Shown here: positions 55,677-64,000 of the stretch, piece after piece
How the letters are laid out: the number at the start of each line of letters is the position of its first letter
How positions within the stretch are numbered: the first letter of the stretch is position 1
NCBI RefSeq assembly: GCF_025377685.1
Contig: NZ_JACEHK010000015.1
Span: 434,001 to 498,000 of the forward strand
Reading direction: 5' to 3'
DNA length: 64,000 bases
Source of the DNA: Anaerobacillus sp. CMMVII
GTDB taxonomy: Bacteria; Bacillota; Bacilli; Bacillales; Anaerobacillaceae
Translations under genes and position numbers: made by a program
Notes under the pieces: model-generated
Told to the model about the DNA's origin: nothing
The model's database searches: none
Seen by the model: only the letters and a program-made list of their open reading frames with translations

Positions 55677-57986
55677 TTGTCTGGTAAGATTTACATTTTA
55701 ACTCTGGCCACGATTTCTAGTATTATTTTTCGGATTCAGGGCTTACATAGCGTCTCCATTTGCTTATTGTTAGCCCTAATCTACCTTTTGTATAAAAACA
55801 AATACAAGTATCCACTTATTTTTGTTTCGATCACACTTTTTGTTTATTTTTATGTGAACCCCTATTATTTTACCCCACCACCACCAGTGCCTTCTCAAAA
55901 TGTGATCATAGGACAAATAATCTCAATACCTAAATATAATGGAACTAAGATTTCATTTGAACTAAAAACAATAGACAAACAAAGGGTAGAAGTTAATTAT
56001 TTTGCAAAAACTATTGATGAATTAAATAACTTAAAAACACTTAAGTACGGACTGAATTGTTCATTACAAGGGAATTTTAAAGATCCGCCAATGCCAAAGA
56101 ACTTTTATAGTTTTGATTACAAGAGCTATTTAGCGTCTAGGAATATTTTTTACCAATTTAGCCCAGTCAGTTTATCACTAAAAAATTGTACAGATAATGG
56201 GATATCTCCATTTAGTATCATTCAAAGATCTAGACAAACTGGGGTACAAATGATAAAAGACCACTTTCCTGATGAAAGTAAAGGGATTGTCACTGCATTA
56301 ATTTTTGGTGATAGAGGGTTAATGGATAGTGATACTTTAAAATCATATCAGACATTAGGAATTATCCATTTACTAGCTGTTTCTGGACTTCATGTCGGAC
56401 TTGTGACTTCTAGTTTATATTTCATTTTAATCCGCCTTGGTATGACAAAAGAAAGAACAGTAGACTTTCTACTAGTTATTCTTCCGATTTATGTTATTTT
56501 AGCTGGTGGAGCCCCTTCAGTTATAAGAGCTTCTGCAATGTTAGTAGTAATCCTTCTCTCAAATAAAGCCCGCCTAAAAATAAATCCTTTAGATGGAATT
56601 AGTGTCGTTTGTATTGTTTTGCTGTTAATAAATCCTAATTACATAGTTCATATAGGCTTTCAGTTGTCATTCCTCGTTTCTTACCAACTCATTATCTCGG
56701 CAAGTCTAATCCTAACGCGCTATTCAAACTGGCTAATACAACTATCCGTTGTTACAATTCAAGCTCAATTAATTTCTTTCCCATTAATCATTTACCACTT
56801 TTATGAAGTATCGTTATGGAGTATCCCACTGAACCTCATTTATATCCCGTTTATTACTTTTTTTGCCTTACCTTTTTCGTTTATCGTATTTATTAGCTAC
56901 ATAATTATTCCACCAGTTGGTGAATTCTTCTTTGTATTGTATGACTTTGTGATAGAAATTGCCCATAATGGTTTACAAGTAGGAATGAAGTTACCGCTTT
57001 CCACGTTACTTTTTGGGAAACCACCAATCTGGTTAGTAGTTTGCTATTATGTAGCCATTGGTTATCTTTTTTACATTTGGGAAAAATCAAATTCTATACT
57101 TACAATTTTAAAAGCTAGTATTGTATTTTTTATTGTCGCTTTGGTCCATTGGAATCTTCCCTATTTAACTAGTGAAGGTGAAGTTACCATGATTGACGTT
57201 GGACAAGGGGATAGTATCTACATTGAACTTCCAAAAAGAAAGGCCGTGTACTTAATTGATACGGGAGGTATCGTAGATTTTAATCAAGAGTTAGTACCGA
57301 AAGAACGTGTATTTAACATTGGGAATGATGTACTGCTTCCGTTTTTACAGGCCAAGGGTGTAAGAAAGATAAATAAATTAATTTTAACCCATGGACATTA
57401 TGATCATATCGGAGGGGCAGAAGCTATAGTAGGTAAGGTTGCTGTTGAAACACTTTTATATGGTGCAGTTCCATTAGAAGGGGAAATTGTAAAGGATTTG
57501 TTGAACAGCTTTGTTACCCTTGGTACTGAGGTCGTATATGTAAAACAAGGGGATTATTGGAGTAATGGAAATAGTGAATTTCTAATTATGGCGCCATATG
57601 GCTATGAACAAAAACTAAATGATCAATCGATTGTCATATATGCAACGCTAGGAGGCTTAAAGTGGCTATTTACAGGGGATTTGGAAAGGGACGGAGAGAA
57701 GCAATTAATAAAAATATATCCTAATTTCAGTGTTGATGTTTTAAAAGTAGGGCATCACGGGAGTAATACCTCAACGACGAGTGAATTGTTAGACAGGACT
57801 AAGCCAAGTGTTGCATTGATATCAGTGGGGAAAAATAATCTGTATGGTCACCCCCATCCAGAAACACTTGCCAGACTCGAAAATCAGAGAATGATGATTT
57901 TTAGAACCGATCAACATGGGGCAATCCGCTATGTATTTAAAGGAAACGGCGGAGGGAGTTTTGAAACTGTCATTGAAGTACCTTAA
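55677..57986 (+). CDS. comEC: DNA internalisation protein ComEC/Rec2
   Basis: This is the membrane channel for single-stranded DNA uptake: 769 aa, with an N-terminal DUF4131-like part, a central multi-helix Competence domain (GIIHLLAVSGLHVGLV), and a C-terminal metallo-beta-lactamase-like domain (DVGQGDSIYIELP, LTHGHYDHIGG, LFTGDLE, KVGHHGSNTST). The TTG at 55677 gives normal spacing to GGAGG. The TTG at 55668 is too close. Confidence 0.95.
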   Translation: MSGKIYILTLATISSIIFRIQGLHSVSICLLLALIYLLYKNKYKYPLIFVSITLFVYFYVNPYYFTPPPPVPSQNVIIGQIISIPKYNGTKISFELKTIDKQRVEVNYFAKTIDELNNLKTLKYGLNCSLQGNFKDPPMPKNFYSFDYKSYLASRNIFYQFSPVSLSLKNCTDNGISPFSIIQRSRQTGVQMIKDHFPDESKGIVTALIFGDRGLMDSDTLKSYQTLGIIHLLAVSGLHVGLVTSSLYFILIRLGMTKERTVDFLLVILPIYVILAGGAPSVIRASAMLVVILLSNKARLKINPLDGISVVCIVLLLINPNYIVHIGFQLSFLVSYQLIISASLILTRYSNWLIQLSVVTIQAQLISFPLIIYHFYEVSLWSIPLNLIYIPFITFFALPFSFIVFISYIIIPPVGEFFFVLYDFVIEIAHNGLQVGMKLPLSTLLFGKPPIWLVVCYYVAIGYLFYIWEKSNSILTILKASIVFFIVALVHWNLPYLTSEGEVTMIDVGQGDSIYIELPKRKAVYLIDTGGIVDFNQELVPKERVFNIGNDVLLPFLQAKGVRKINKLILTHGHYDHIGGAEAIVGKVAVETLLYGAVPLEGEIVKDLLNSFVTLGTEVVYVKQGDYWSNGNSEFLIMAPYGYEQKLNDQSIVIYATLGGLKWLFTGDLERDGEKQLIKIYPNFSVDVLKVGHHGSNTSTTSELLDRTKPSVALISVGKNNLYGHPHPETLARLENQRMMIFRTDQHGAIRYVFKGNGGGSFETVIEVP

Positions 57987-57992
57987 TAAAGA

Positions 57993-58045
57993 GAAGAGGC
58001 TGACTTTGAAGGTCGTAAGGTTACGATCCTTTAGTCAGCCTCTTC
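57993..58045. terminator. Bidirectional hairpin comEC/yqzM
   Basis: GAAGAGGCTGACT pairs with AGTCAGCCTCTTC over a long inner imperfect stem. It stands between convergent genes. There are no long U-tracts, but the stem is strong. Confidence 0.75.
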
Positions 58046-58057
58046 ACCCTGTAAAAA

Positions 58058-58189
58058 TTAGACAAATAAGTCAATAACTACTGCAACAGCAAATACTGTG
58101 GCAAAAAATCCGAATGATACAACGAAACCTACTGCAGAATCTACTGCATCATTACGGTTGCTTTGGACTTCCTTTTCAAATTGGTTCAT
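58058..58189 (-). CDS. yqzM: YqzM family small membrane protein
   Basis: A 43-aa protein, MNQFEKEVQSNRNDAVDSAV and on to VIDLFV, matches the small YqzM protein found between comEC and holA in Bacillus. One transmembrane segment fills residues 19-42. AGGAGGGATGTCC precedes the ATG. Function is unknown. It is encoded antisense to its neighbours. Confidence 0.92.
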   Translation of the reverse strand: MNQFEKEVQSNRNDAVDSAVGFVVSFGFFATVFAVAVVIDLFV

Positions 58190-58312
58190 TGGACATCCCT
58201 CCTAATACAGTTTTTAGTATAAGCGAAAAATGATAAAAAATCTACATTTGTAACATTTTCTATATGTTTATGTGGGTAACTACCTAAAAAGTTTTGGACA
58301 GTCTTTTTAAAA

Positions 58313-58351
58313 GGCTGTTTTCGTAAATTTTGTTACTTTTAGAAAGAAGCG
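58313..58351. mobile_element. 39-bp minimal MITE (two inverted ends back to back)
   Basis: GGCTGTTTTCGTAAATTTTG is followed after a few bases by TTTTAGAAAGAAGCG. The right part is the inverse of a MITE end. TTTTAAAA flanks both sides (58305-58312 and 58352-58359). The element would be a MITE that lost its whole interior. Confidence 0.7.
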
Positions 58352-58370
58352 TTTTAAAATAATATGTTGT

Positions 58371-58440
58371 GAGTAATTTCAATCAGGCTATAACAATCTA
58401 TAGGTAGTTGCGATCGGTTTAACGCAACCTCATATCGAAC
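58371..58440. repeat. Cruciform dispersed repeat, partial copy
   Basis: GAGTAATTTCAATCAGGCTATAACAATCTA leads to a small hairpin GGTAGTTGCG/CGCAACC. It shares GCTATA..AATCTATA with the copy at 0.6 kb. The right arm is lost. Confidence 0.5.
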
Positions 58441-58550
58441 ATTTTATTGTAATTATTGCATTTTAGGAATTAGCAATACTGTGAAATGTTGTCACCTATA
58501 GAATGAAACCGCATAGGATATGATATCTAATAAACGAGAAAAAACATCAT

Positions 58551-58645
58551 TGATTATCGTCATCAGGAGGTATCCTAGGCACCTCTAGCTGACGTTTATC
58601 ATAAATGGAGGGATTAACAATTCGGTTAATTCCTCTTTTGTTTTG
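58551..58645 (+). ncRNA. Structured RNA candidate with intrinsic terminator upstream of holA
   Basis: Hairpin 1 pairs TGATTATCGTCA with TGACGTTTATCA and contains an inner GAGGT/ACCTC stem (58551-58601). Hairpin 2 pairs GAGGGATTAAC with GTTAATTCCTC (58608-58635) and ends in TTTTGTTTTG, a good terminator. There is no plus-strand gene for 550 bp upstream, so a leader or small RNA is suggested. I do not recognise a known riboswitch or T-box. Confidence 0.45.
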
Positions 58646-58671
58646 TTAAGAGAAAATTTTAACTAGCTAAA

Positions 58672-58721
58672 AGTCCGTACGAGTAAGTTCAGGGACTAAG
58701 ATGTTCACATTTTACTTGTAC
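58672..58721 (+). promoter_or_regulatory. Competing hairpins just before holA
   Basis: GTACGAGTAA (58677) can pair with TTACTTGTAC (58712). AGTCC (58672) can pair with GGACT (58693) in a mutually exclusive fold. The region ends 67 bp before the holA start codon. Confidence 0.35.
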
Positions 58722-58788
58722 TAACTTAATTTCTATGTATAAAATTGTAATAACTAACATTTACATTAAAAGAAAGGGTATCAGAAAA

Positions 58789-59811
58789 ATGAGCTTTTTA
58801 CAAGTGCAAAAAAACATCAAAAAAGGCCAGTTGTCCCCTGTGTATTTGCTTTATGGTACAGAGACCTTTTTAATTGAGGAAACGATTCAGAAGCTCCTTA
58901 CTAAAGTTCTAACAGAAGATCAATATGATTTCAACCTGTCTACATATGAGTTAAAGGAAACGCCAATTTCTGTTGCTATTGAGGAAGCCTTAACAATACC
59001 TTTTATGGGAACACATCGAGTCGTAATCGTTAAGGATCCACATTTTTTAACTGGAAAGGATCAATCAAAGGTTGAGCATGATTTAAAGGCTTTTGAGAAT
59101 TATTTGGTAAATCCGATTCCCGAAACAATTTTTATTATTGTTGCTCCATATGAAAAACTTGATGAACGAAAAAAAATCGTTAAACTGTTAAAAAAAGAAG
59201 CAGAAGTCCTTGAAGCTGTTCCATTTTCTGAACAGGAGATGGAGAAGTGGCTTGATAGTCGTGTGAAAAAATATCATGTTGAAATAACCAAACCCGGTAA
59301 AGAGAAACTCATTCAACTACTTGGGAATAGCTTAATTATGATTGCCGGGGAAATTGAAAAACTTGCTCTATATGCTGGAGAAGGTGGAGTTATTGATGAA
59401 TTAACTGTTCAACAATTAGTTTCGAAAACAACGGAGCAGGATGTTTTTTCCTTAGTAGATCATGTCGTCCATCGGAGAAAGCAAGCAGCTCTTCAAGTTT
59501 TTTATGATTTAATAAAACAGAAGGAAGAACCAATAAAGATACTATCTTTACTGGCACGTCAGTTTCGAATTTTATATCAAGTCAAGGAACTCTCAAGTCG
59601 AGGTTATTCTCAGCAAAACATTGCAGGTACTTTAAAGCTGCATCCTTATGTCGTTAAATTAGCAAACCAACAAGCGAATTTGTTTGATGAAAAAAATTTA
59701 TTGCGATTTATTGATGAACTAGCTGAAACTGACTACAAAATCAAAACAGGTAAAATGGATAAACAACTTGCGTTAGAACTGTTTATCATAAGGGTATTAG
59801 GTGGGGAATAA
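58789..59811 (+). CDS. holA: DNA polymerase III delta subunit
   Basis: This 340-aa clamp-loader delta subunit opens the sliding clamp. The N-terminal pattern VYLLYGTETFLIEE and the central AE..A..IPF region are typical. The ATG at 58789 follows AAAGGG. An in-frame ATG at 58735 lacks a ribosome site. Neighbours yqzM and rpsT are the same as in B. subtilis. Confidence 0.93.
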   Translation: MSFLQVQKNIKKGQLSPVYLLYGTETFLIEETIQKLLTKVLTEDQYDFNLSTYELKETPISVAIEEALTIPFMGTHRVVIVKDPHFLTGKDQSKVEHDLKAFENYLVNPIPETIFIIVAPYEKLDERKKIVKLLKKEAEVLEAVPFSEQEMEKWLDSRVKKYHVEITKPGKEKLIQLLGNSLIMIAGEIEKLALYAGEGGVIDELTVQQLVSKTTEQDVFSLVDHVVHRRKQAALQVFYDLIKQKEEPIKILSLLARQFRILYQVKELSSRGYSQQNIAGTLKLHPYVVKLANQQANLFDEKNLLRFIDELAETDYKIKTGKMDKQLALELFIIRVLGGE

Positions 59812-59852
59812 TTCCGTATTTCTAAAAACTACAAAAGAATATTTTTACTAAA

Positions 59853-60047
59853 GGCTCTTTTCTAAAACATTGCTCCTGCGGTTACTCGTCGCACAAAAAA
59901 ACATGTTGCTTTTTAACCTAAAAAAATTGGAAAGATTCCTTAGATGAAGATATCACCCAATAAATTGAGTAAGAAAAGAGCACTACTTACTAAATAAGTA
60001 GTGAAATCTTAGTATTTACTTAAGCAACAAACTTTGCGAAAATAGCC
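59853..60047. mobile_element. MITE-like element B, copy with internal module insertion (duplication TTACTAAA)
   Basis: It starts GGCTCTTTTCTAAAACAT and ends AAACTTTGCGAAAATAGCC. TTACTAAA flanks it on both sides (59845-59852 and 60048-60055). The interior matches the copies at 21.1 and 27.75 kb. A foreign 23-base module sits at 59871-59893, between two AAAACAT words. Confidence 0.88.
59871..59893. repeat. Mobile 23-bp module inside a MITE
   Basis: TGCTCCTGCGGTTACTCGTC plus GCA is identical to 33850-33872 and differs by one base from 63894-63916. AAAACAT lies directly before it (59864-59870) and again at 59898-59904, like a small target duplication. Confidence 0.75.
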
Positions 60048-60052
60048 TTACT

Positions 60053-60115
60053 AAAAAAGGGCTGACTGTTGTCAGGTTCCTCTAATGAGGAGCTTGACAA
60101 CAGTAGCCCTTTTTT
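60053..60115. terminator. Bidirectional terminator holA/rpsT
   Basis: AAAAAAGGGCTGACTGTTGT and its partner ACAACAGTAGCCCTTTTTT form a long stem with one bulge. It serves convergent holA and rpsT. Confidence 0.92.
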
Positions 60116-60131
60116 CATTTTCATATAATTA

Positions 60132-60398
60132 TTATGCTGAAAGCTCGTTTAATTTCTTCGCTAGGCGAGATTTTTGACGAGATGCCGCATTTTTATGAAT
60201 TAAACCTTTTGTTGCAGCTTTATCAAGCTTTTTGGTTGCAACCAAGAACGCTTTTTTAGCTTCTTCAACTTCGTTGCCTTCTACCTTAGCTTCGAAAGTT
60301 TTGATAGCTGTACGAAGTGCAGATTTAACTGAAGCATTTTGAGCACGACGTTTTTCACTTGTTTTTACGCGTTTGATAGCTGATTTAATATTTGGCAT
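60132..60398 (-). CDS. rpsT: 30S ribosomal protein S20
   Basis: This 88-aa lysine-rich helical protein ([20 protein letters not shown]) ends [10 protein letters not shown], diagnostic of bS20. AAGGAGGTGAAAGGA precedes the ATG. It is transcribed opposite to holA and gpr, as in Bacillus. Confidence 0.97.
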   Translation of the reverse strand: MPNIKSAIKRVKTSEKRRAQNASVKSALRTAIKTFEAKVEGNEVEEAKKAFLVATKKLDKAATKGLIHKNAASRQKSRLAKKLNELSA

Positions 60399-60564
60399 TC
60401 CTTTCACCTCCTTGATGCAACCGGATAAATTGCGAATATATAAGTACAACACATTGCATTGTAACAAAACTCTGGACTAATTGCAATAGGGGATTGAAAA
60501 GGAGAATAGCATAAAACTATACAGGGAACAATTTGTATAGAAAAAGTTATGAGGGGTGCTTATT

Positions 60565-61683
60565 ATGTCTAAGGAAATTAATCTTGAGCAATATAACGTT
60601 CGAACTGATTTAGCTCTTGAGGCTCACGAGTTAGTCCAAGAAAGAGAAGCTAGAGGTCAATCAGAGCAAAAGCAAACAATCAATGGAGTTATTGTTAAAG
60701 AACGTGAAGAAGAGGGAGTACATATAACAACAGTTGATATTACTGAAGAAGGTGCCCAAAGGTTAGGGAAAAAACCAGGAAGTTATTTAACATTTGAGAT
60801 TCAGGGCATCCGTAATAAAGATACTGAATTACAAGAAAAAGTTGAACGTGTTTTTGCAAAGGAATTTAATCAATTTTTAAAACAATTAGGGATTAGCAAG
60901 GATGCAAGTTGTTTAGTCGTTGGGTTAGGGAATTGGAATGTTACACCGGATGCCCTAGGTCCGATCGCGGTAGAAAATTTATTAATAACAAAACATATTT
61001 TCGAACTGCAACCAGAACAAATATCAGACGGCTTCCGTCCTGTAAGTGCTCTTACTCCAGGTGTCATGGGGATCACTGGTATTGAAACGAGCGATATCAT
61101 CCATGGAGTAATTGAAAAAACGAAGCCCGATTTCGTCATTGCAATTGATGCCCTAGCGGCAAGATCTATTGAAAGAGTAAATACAACGATTCAAGTATCT
61201 GATTCCGGAATACATCCTGGATCTGGGGTTGGAAATAAGCGTAAGGAACTTAGTAAAGAAACTCTAGGTATTCCTGTTATAGCAGTGGGAATTCCAACGG
61301 TAGTTGATGCCGTTTCGATTACTAGCGATACAATTGACTTTGTTCTTAAACATTTTGGCAGAGAGATGCGAGAAGGAAAGAAACCATCTCGTTCCTTAAC
61401 CCCTGCTGGGATGACGTTTGGTGAAAAGCGAGTTCTTACAGACGAGGATCTTCCTGAACTTGAAACTAGACAAAATATCATGGGAATGATTGGTGGTTTA
61501 GAAGAAGAAGAGAAACGCCAATTAATTCGTGAGGTACTCGCACCACTAGGACACAATCTAATGGTGACACCAAAAGAAGTAGATGTGTTCATCGAAGATA
61601 TGGCCAATGTTATTGCAGCGGGACTAAACGCAGCCCTTCACGGAGATGTAGATCAAGATAATGTTGGGATGTACACTCACTAA
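60565..61683 (+). CDS. gpr: Germination protease Gpr
   Basis: This 372-aa spore endopeptidase cleaves small acid-soluble proteins at germination. The N-terminal VRTDLALEA (12-20) holds the propeptide region. [14 protein letters not shown] and [16 protein letters not shown] are signature segments. The ATG at 60565 follows GAGGGGT. Expression in the forespore is known for the family. No clear SigG promoter could be read. Confidence 0.95.
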   Translation: MSKEINLEQYNVRTDLALEAHELVQEREARGQSEQKQTINGVIVKEREEEGVHITTVDITEEGAQRLGKKPGSYLTFEIQGIRNKDTELQEKVERVFAKEFNQFLKQLGISKDASCLVVGLGNWNVTPDALGPIAVENLLITKHIFELQPEQISDGFRPVSALTPGVMGITGIETSDIIHGVIEKTKPDFVIAIDALAARSIERVNTTIQVSDSGIHPGSGVGNKRKELSKETLGIPVIAVGIPTVVDAVSITSDTIDFVLKHFGREMREGKKPSRSLTPAGMTFGEKRVLTDEDLPELETRQNIMGMIGGLEEEEKRQLIREVLAPLGHNLMVTPKEVDVFIEDMANVIAAGLNAALHGDVDQDNVGMYTH

Positions 61684-61685
61684 AG

Positions 61686-61774
61686 CTTTGAGTGTTGAGT
61701 TTTGAGTTAAGAGTTATGTGGGTTTTGCTTCGAAGCATTCCAATCATAAAAACTCAACACTCAAAACTCAAAAC
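61686..61774. repeat. AACTC-type long palindrome, copy 2
   Basis: GAGTGTTGAGTTTTGAGTT at the left pairs with AAAACTCAACACTC at the right. The centre contains GCTTCGAAGC, as in the copy at 46.9 kb. It lies between gpr and spoIIP and could terminate gpr. Confidence 0.8.
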
Positions 61775-61845
61775 TTTTAAAAAAAGTTCTACCCCTTCAT
61801 TCTTTGTCATACACATAATGTAGACAAGCTTGAAAGGGTGAGATC

Positions 61846-63021
61846 ATGTCTTCTAGAAAGTTTAAAAGTATTACGTTTTCGTTAAATAGGACAAGTATTA
61901 AGCGGCTTGCGGTCCTCGTAATTGTTGGGGTGATTGCCTTATTTATTATTACTGGGATGCTTACCGCTTTTGAACCTGGATATGGAATATCTTCTTCAAC
62001 TGTACATGCATGGAGTTCCTATGTATCAAGTGATGCATTAATGTACATGATGGGTACTGAAAACCCATATTTTACGCAAGTTTTGCCAGAAGAAAGTGAA
62101 CCGCCTAAAATCTCAGCACTAGCATTTGAATTGGCTACTAGTTTAAATCCGGATGACCCCAGAAGTTTACTTGGAAGAGAACTACCTGGGTTTGCCTTAT
62201 TTGATGGAAAAATTATCGTCGCTGGTGAAGGAACCGATTATACGAATATGCCAATTGAATCGGCACCGCCGATGGAAGTGATGATGGCTGAAAGGGAAGC
62301 ATCTCAAGAAAGTTTGGATAAATTAGATAAAGCAGCAGAGGAGTTTCCACCACCACAAGTAACAACTGATGGAAGAAAAGTAGTTCACATTATTCATTCT
62401 CATAGTCGTGAATCATTTTTACCAGAGTTAAAAGATACAAATGTCCCGAATCAGGCTTTTCATTCAGAAGTGAACATTACACTTGTCGGCGAACGCTTAG
62501 GTCGTGAATTAGAAAAAAGGGGAATAGGTGTTGAAGTTGATAAAAGTGATATCGGTTCAATGCTGAGTCAACGTGGTTGGGTATATGGTCAGTCATACGA
62601 TGCGTCACGCGAGATTGTTAAAGAAGCAATAAGTACGAATGGCGATTTGGAGTTTTTCTTTGACTTACATCGAGATGGTGTAGGAAGGGAAATTACTACA
62701 GTAACGATAAATGGTGTTGAGTACGCTCGAACTTTTTTTGTTATCGGTGAAAACAATAAAAATTTCGAGAAAAATGCTAAACTCGCTGCAGAACTTCATG
62801 AAATGCTGGATAAGAAATATCCAGGGCTGAGTAGAGGGGTTATCGCAAAGGGTGGATCTGGTTCAAATGGACGATACAATCAGGATTTATCGCCAAACTC
62901 AATCTTAGTTGAATTTGGTGGAGTTGAAAATACTCTAGAAGAAACCTATCGCTCTGCAGAAGCCTTTGCAGAAGTATTTAGTGAATTCTATTGGAATGCA
63001 CAAAAAGTAAATAAACAGTAA
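61846..63021 (+). CDS. spoIIP: Stage II sporulation protein P
   Basis: This 391-aa membrane-anchored amidase and endopeptidase is part of the DMP engulfment machine. It has a transmembrane segment at about residues 20-42, then a linker and the SpoIIP domain with HIIHSHSRESFLPEL, FFFDLHRDGVGR and VEFGGVENTLEETYRSAEAF, containing the metal-binding His and Glu. GAAAGGGTGAGATC precedes the ATG. CATACACAT at 61808 resembles a SigE -10, but no matching -35 is clear. Confidence 0.95.
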   Translation: MSSRKFKSITFSLNRTSIKRLAVLVIVGVIALFIITGMLTAFEPGYGISSSTVHAWSSYVSSDALMYMMGTENPYFTQVLPEESEPPKISALAFELATSLNPDDPRSLLGRELPGFALFDGKIIVAGEGTDYTNMPIESAPPMEVMMAEREASQESLDKLDKAAEEFPPPQVTTDGRKVVHIIHSHSRESFLPELKDTNVPNQAFHSEVNITLVGERLGRELEKRGIGVEVDKSDIGSMLSQRGWVYGQSYDASREIVKEAISTNGDLEFFFDLHRDGVGREITTVTINGVEYARTFFVIGENNKNFEKNAKLAAELHEMLDKKYPGLSRGVIAKGGSGSNGRYNQDLSPNSILVEFGGVENTLEETYRSAEAFAEVFSEFYWNAQKVNKQ

Positions 63022-63039
63022 TGTTGGAGGTGTAAACGG

Positions 63040-63393
63040 ATGAGTAAATTTTTATTAAAATGTTTTTTTACGACAACAATCTTATTTTTAGGAGTATTAA
63101 TCGGTATACAGGTCGCAAGCAATAGTATGGTTAAGATGACTGGTGATAGCCAGTTTGCCCTAACAAAGCCTGTAGAAAAAATAGAGGTTCAGTCCGTTCA
63201 CACCGAAACCGTTACTAGTAATCCAAGAGAATTAACTAGTCATGATTTAAAAGGGAAACAAGCGAAGCTAGAACAAATTGAAACGTTTAATTTATTTTCA
63301 CAAATGGGAGCTAAGCTCTCGGATGGGCTTAATGTTGTATTTTCGAATTTACTTTCAAAGTTGACATCGACAATTGGGAATATTTTGACGTAA
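63040..63393 (+). CDS. yqxA: YqxA family protein (DUF3679)
   Basis: This 117-aa protein has one N-terminal transmembrane segment (LLKCFFTTTILFLGVLIGIQ) and a short outer domain ending in hydrophobic helices (LSKLTSTIGNIL). It follows spoIIP by 18 bp with TTGGAGGTG, as yqxA does in B. subtilis, where lepA comes next. Function is unknown, probably sporulation-linked. Confidence 0.88.
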   Translation: MSKFLLKCFFTTTILFLGVLIGIQVASNSMVKMTGDSQFALTKPVEKIEVQSVHTETVTSNPRELTSHDLKGKQAKLEQIETFNLFSQMGAKLSDGLNVVFSNLLSKLTSTIGNILT

Positions 63394-63417
63394 AAGACTG
63401 CTTCTAGCAGTCTTTTT
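63392..63417 (+). terminator. Rho-independent terminator after yqxA
   Basis: AAAAGACTGC pairs with GCAGTCTTTT around TTCTA and ends in T residues. It overlaps the yqxA stop codon. Confidence 0.9.
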
Positions 63418-63639
63418 AGTGCGTAACCACTGTTAACGATTAAAATCTGTCAGCTGTTTTTGGCATATTTTAAGAAAAAATGATCCCTATGAATACATAA
63501 AATCCTATTTTTGAGTAATCTAAAAGGTCACTAAACTAAAATAGATTGAAACAACACCTTGCTATTGTTATAATTTATTCTATGTGTATTGGCAATTCTA
63601 AAAGATGGGCCAAGAATATAAATACTTAATTAGAAGCTG

Positions 63640-64000
63640 GAAAGATGTATATCTGCAGCGCCATGTCCCTCATACTGTTCAAATTCGCAGGTAAATCGTG
63701 ATAGTGCGCACTTTTTATCCGTTAGAACTTTTACTTTTGGGGCTTAAATGGGCGCTTGCGCTTTTTAAAAGATATAAAGTTAAAAAATTTAAAAGTTGTC
63801 TAGCTACGAGAGCCAGCGGCTCGAGGTCAAATAACCTGCCGAGGAAAAAGGATTTCACTTTTTCTTAGATAAAAAAGTGAAAAAGCACACTTTTGCTCCT
63901 GCGATTACTCGTCGCAAAGCTGCAAGAGGTGTTTTCAAGAAGTAGCTTTCCTGTCAGAACATTTGCTTGTCGCCGCTAAACAGGCCCTCTGCGCTTTTAT
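63640..64000. repeat. Modular Bacillus-type repeat, copy 2 (runs off the window)
   Basis: The modules, in order, are GGGCGCTTGCGCTTTT, GCCAGCGGCTCGAGGTCAAA (with AACCTGCC), TGCTCCTGCGATTACTCGTC (63894) and CAGAACATTTGCTTGTCGCC (63956), then GCTAAACAGG. The module order differs from the copy at 33.8 kb. The stretch 63418-63640 before it shows nothing I recognise. Confidence 0.75.

Noticed and set aside
58551-58645. T-box or other known riboswitch
   Set aside because: No T-box sequence (TGGNACCGCG type) or other recognised aptamer core is present. Only generic hairpins plus a terminator are supported.

Overview
The window comes from the chromosome of a spore-forming Bacillaceae bacterium. The sequence is AT-rich, with strong AGGAGG-type ribosome sites and frequent TTG/GTG starts. 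It carries sporulation genes (sda, gpr, spoIIP, yqxA), late competence genes (comER, comEA, comEB, comEC) and a seven-gene Mrp cation/proton antiporter operon. The Mrp operon together with the gene order fits an alkaliphilic or halotolerant relative of Bacillus, such as the Anaerobacillus/Alkalihalobacillus group. That placement is inference.

Region 1 (1-26,868) is a pectin and rhamnogalacturonan utilisation island. It opens inside an LplC/YtcP-type sugar ABC permease. Cytoplasmic glycosidases follow: three GH43, two GH28 and one GH105. There are also a signal-less pectinesterase, a GDSL acetylesterase, a DUF624 (YesL-like) membrane protein and a YesS-like membrane-bound AraC regulator on the minus strand. 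A yteR-yteS-yteT-like trio sits in the middle. The unsaturated-uronate branch (kduI, kduD) and the galacturonate branch (uxaC, uxaB, uxaA) meet at KDG, which kdgK and kdgA take to pyruvate and glyceraldehyde 3-phosphate. A uronate-dehydrogenase-like gene suggests an extra oxidative branch. A promoter before uxaA carries two copies of a LacI-type palindrome.

Region 2 (26,869-38,753) is mixed: a MarR regulator with its own operator, a tautomerase, a frameshifted DHH-CBS-nucleotidyltransferase gene, a cupin, pssA (frameshifted) and psd for phosphatidylethanolamine synthesis, and cdaR-glcD-glcF (ysfBCD-like) for glycolate oxidation. A 52-bp tandem repeat array follows glcF.

Region 3 (38,754-44,522, minus strand) is mrpABCDEFG. 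mrpD and mrpE are broken by one-base homopolymer differences.

Region 4 (44,900-64,000) is the conserved sda-yqeH-aroE-yhbY-nadD-yqeK-rsfS-yqeM-comER-comEA-comEB-comEC-yqzM-holA-rpsT-gpr-spoIIP-yqxA block. It has local changes: no yqeG, cvfB inserted after rsfS, and a SAM-riboswitch-controlled metY inserted between comEA and comEB. A DnaA-box cluster lies upstream of sda.

The intergenic spaces are crowded with repeats: (i) MITE-like elements with GGCTSTTTTCGTAAA-type inverted ends and 8-bp AT-rich target duplications, which look ISL3-like; (ii) cruciform repeats with TGAATTTCATAATT ends; (iii) long palindromes built from AACTCAAAACTC-type words; (iv) modular Bacillus-type repeats containing GGCTCGAGGTCAAATAACC. 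The repeat families and the cluster of homopolymer frameshifts between 30.5 and 45.2 kb are the least conventional things in the window.
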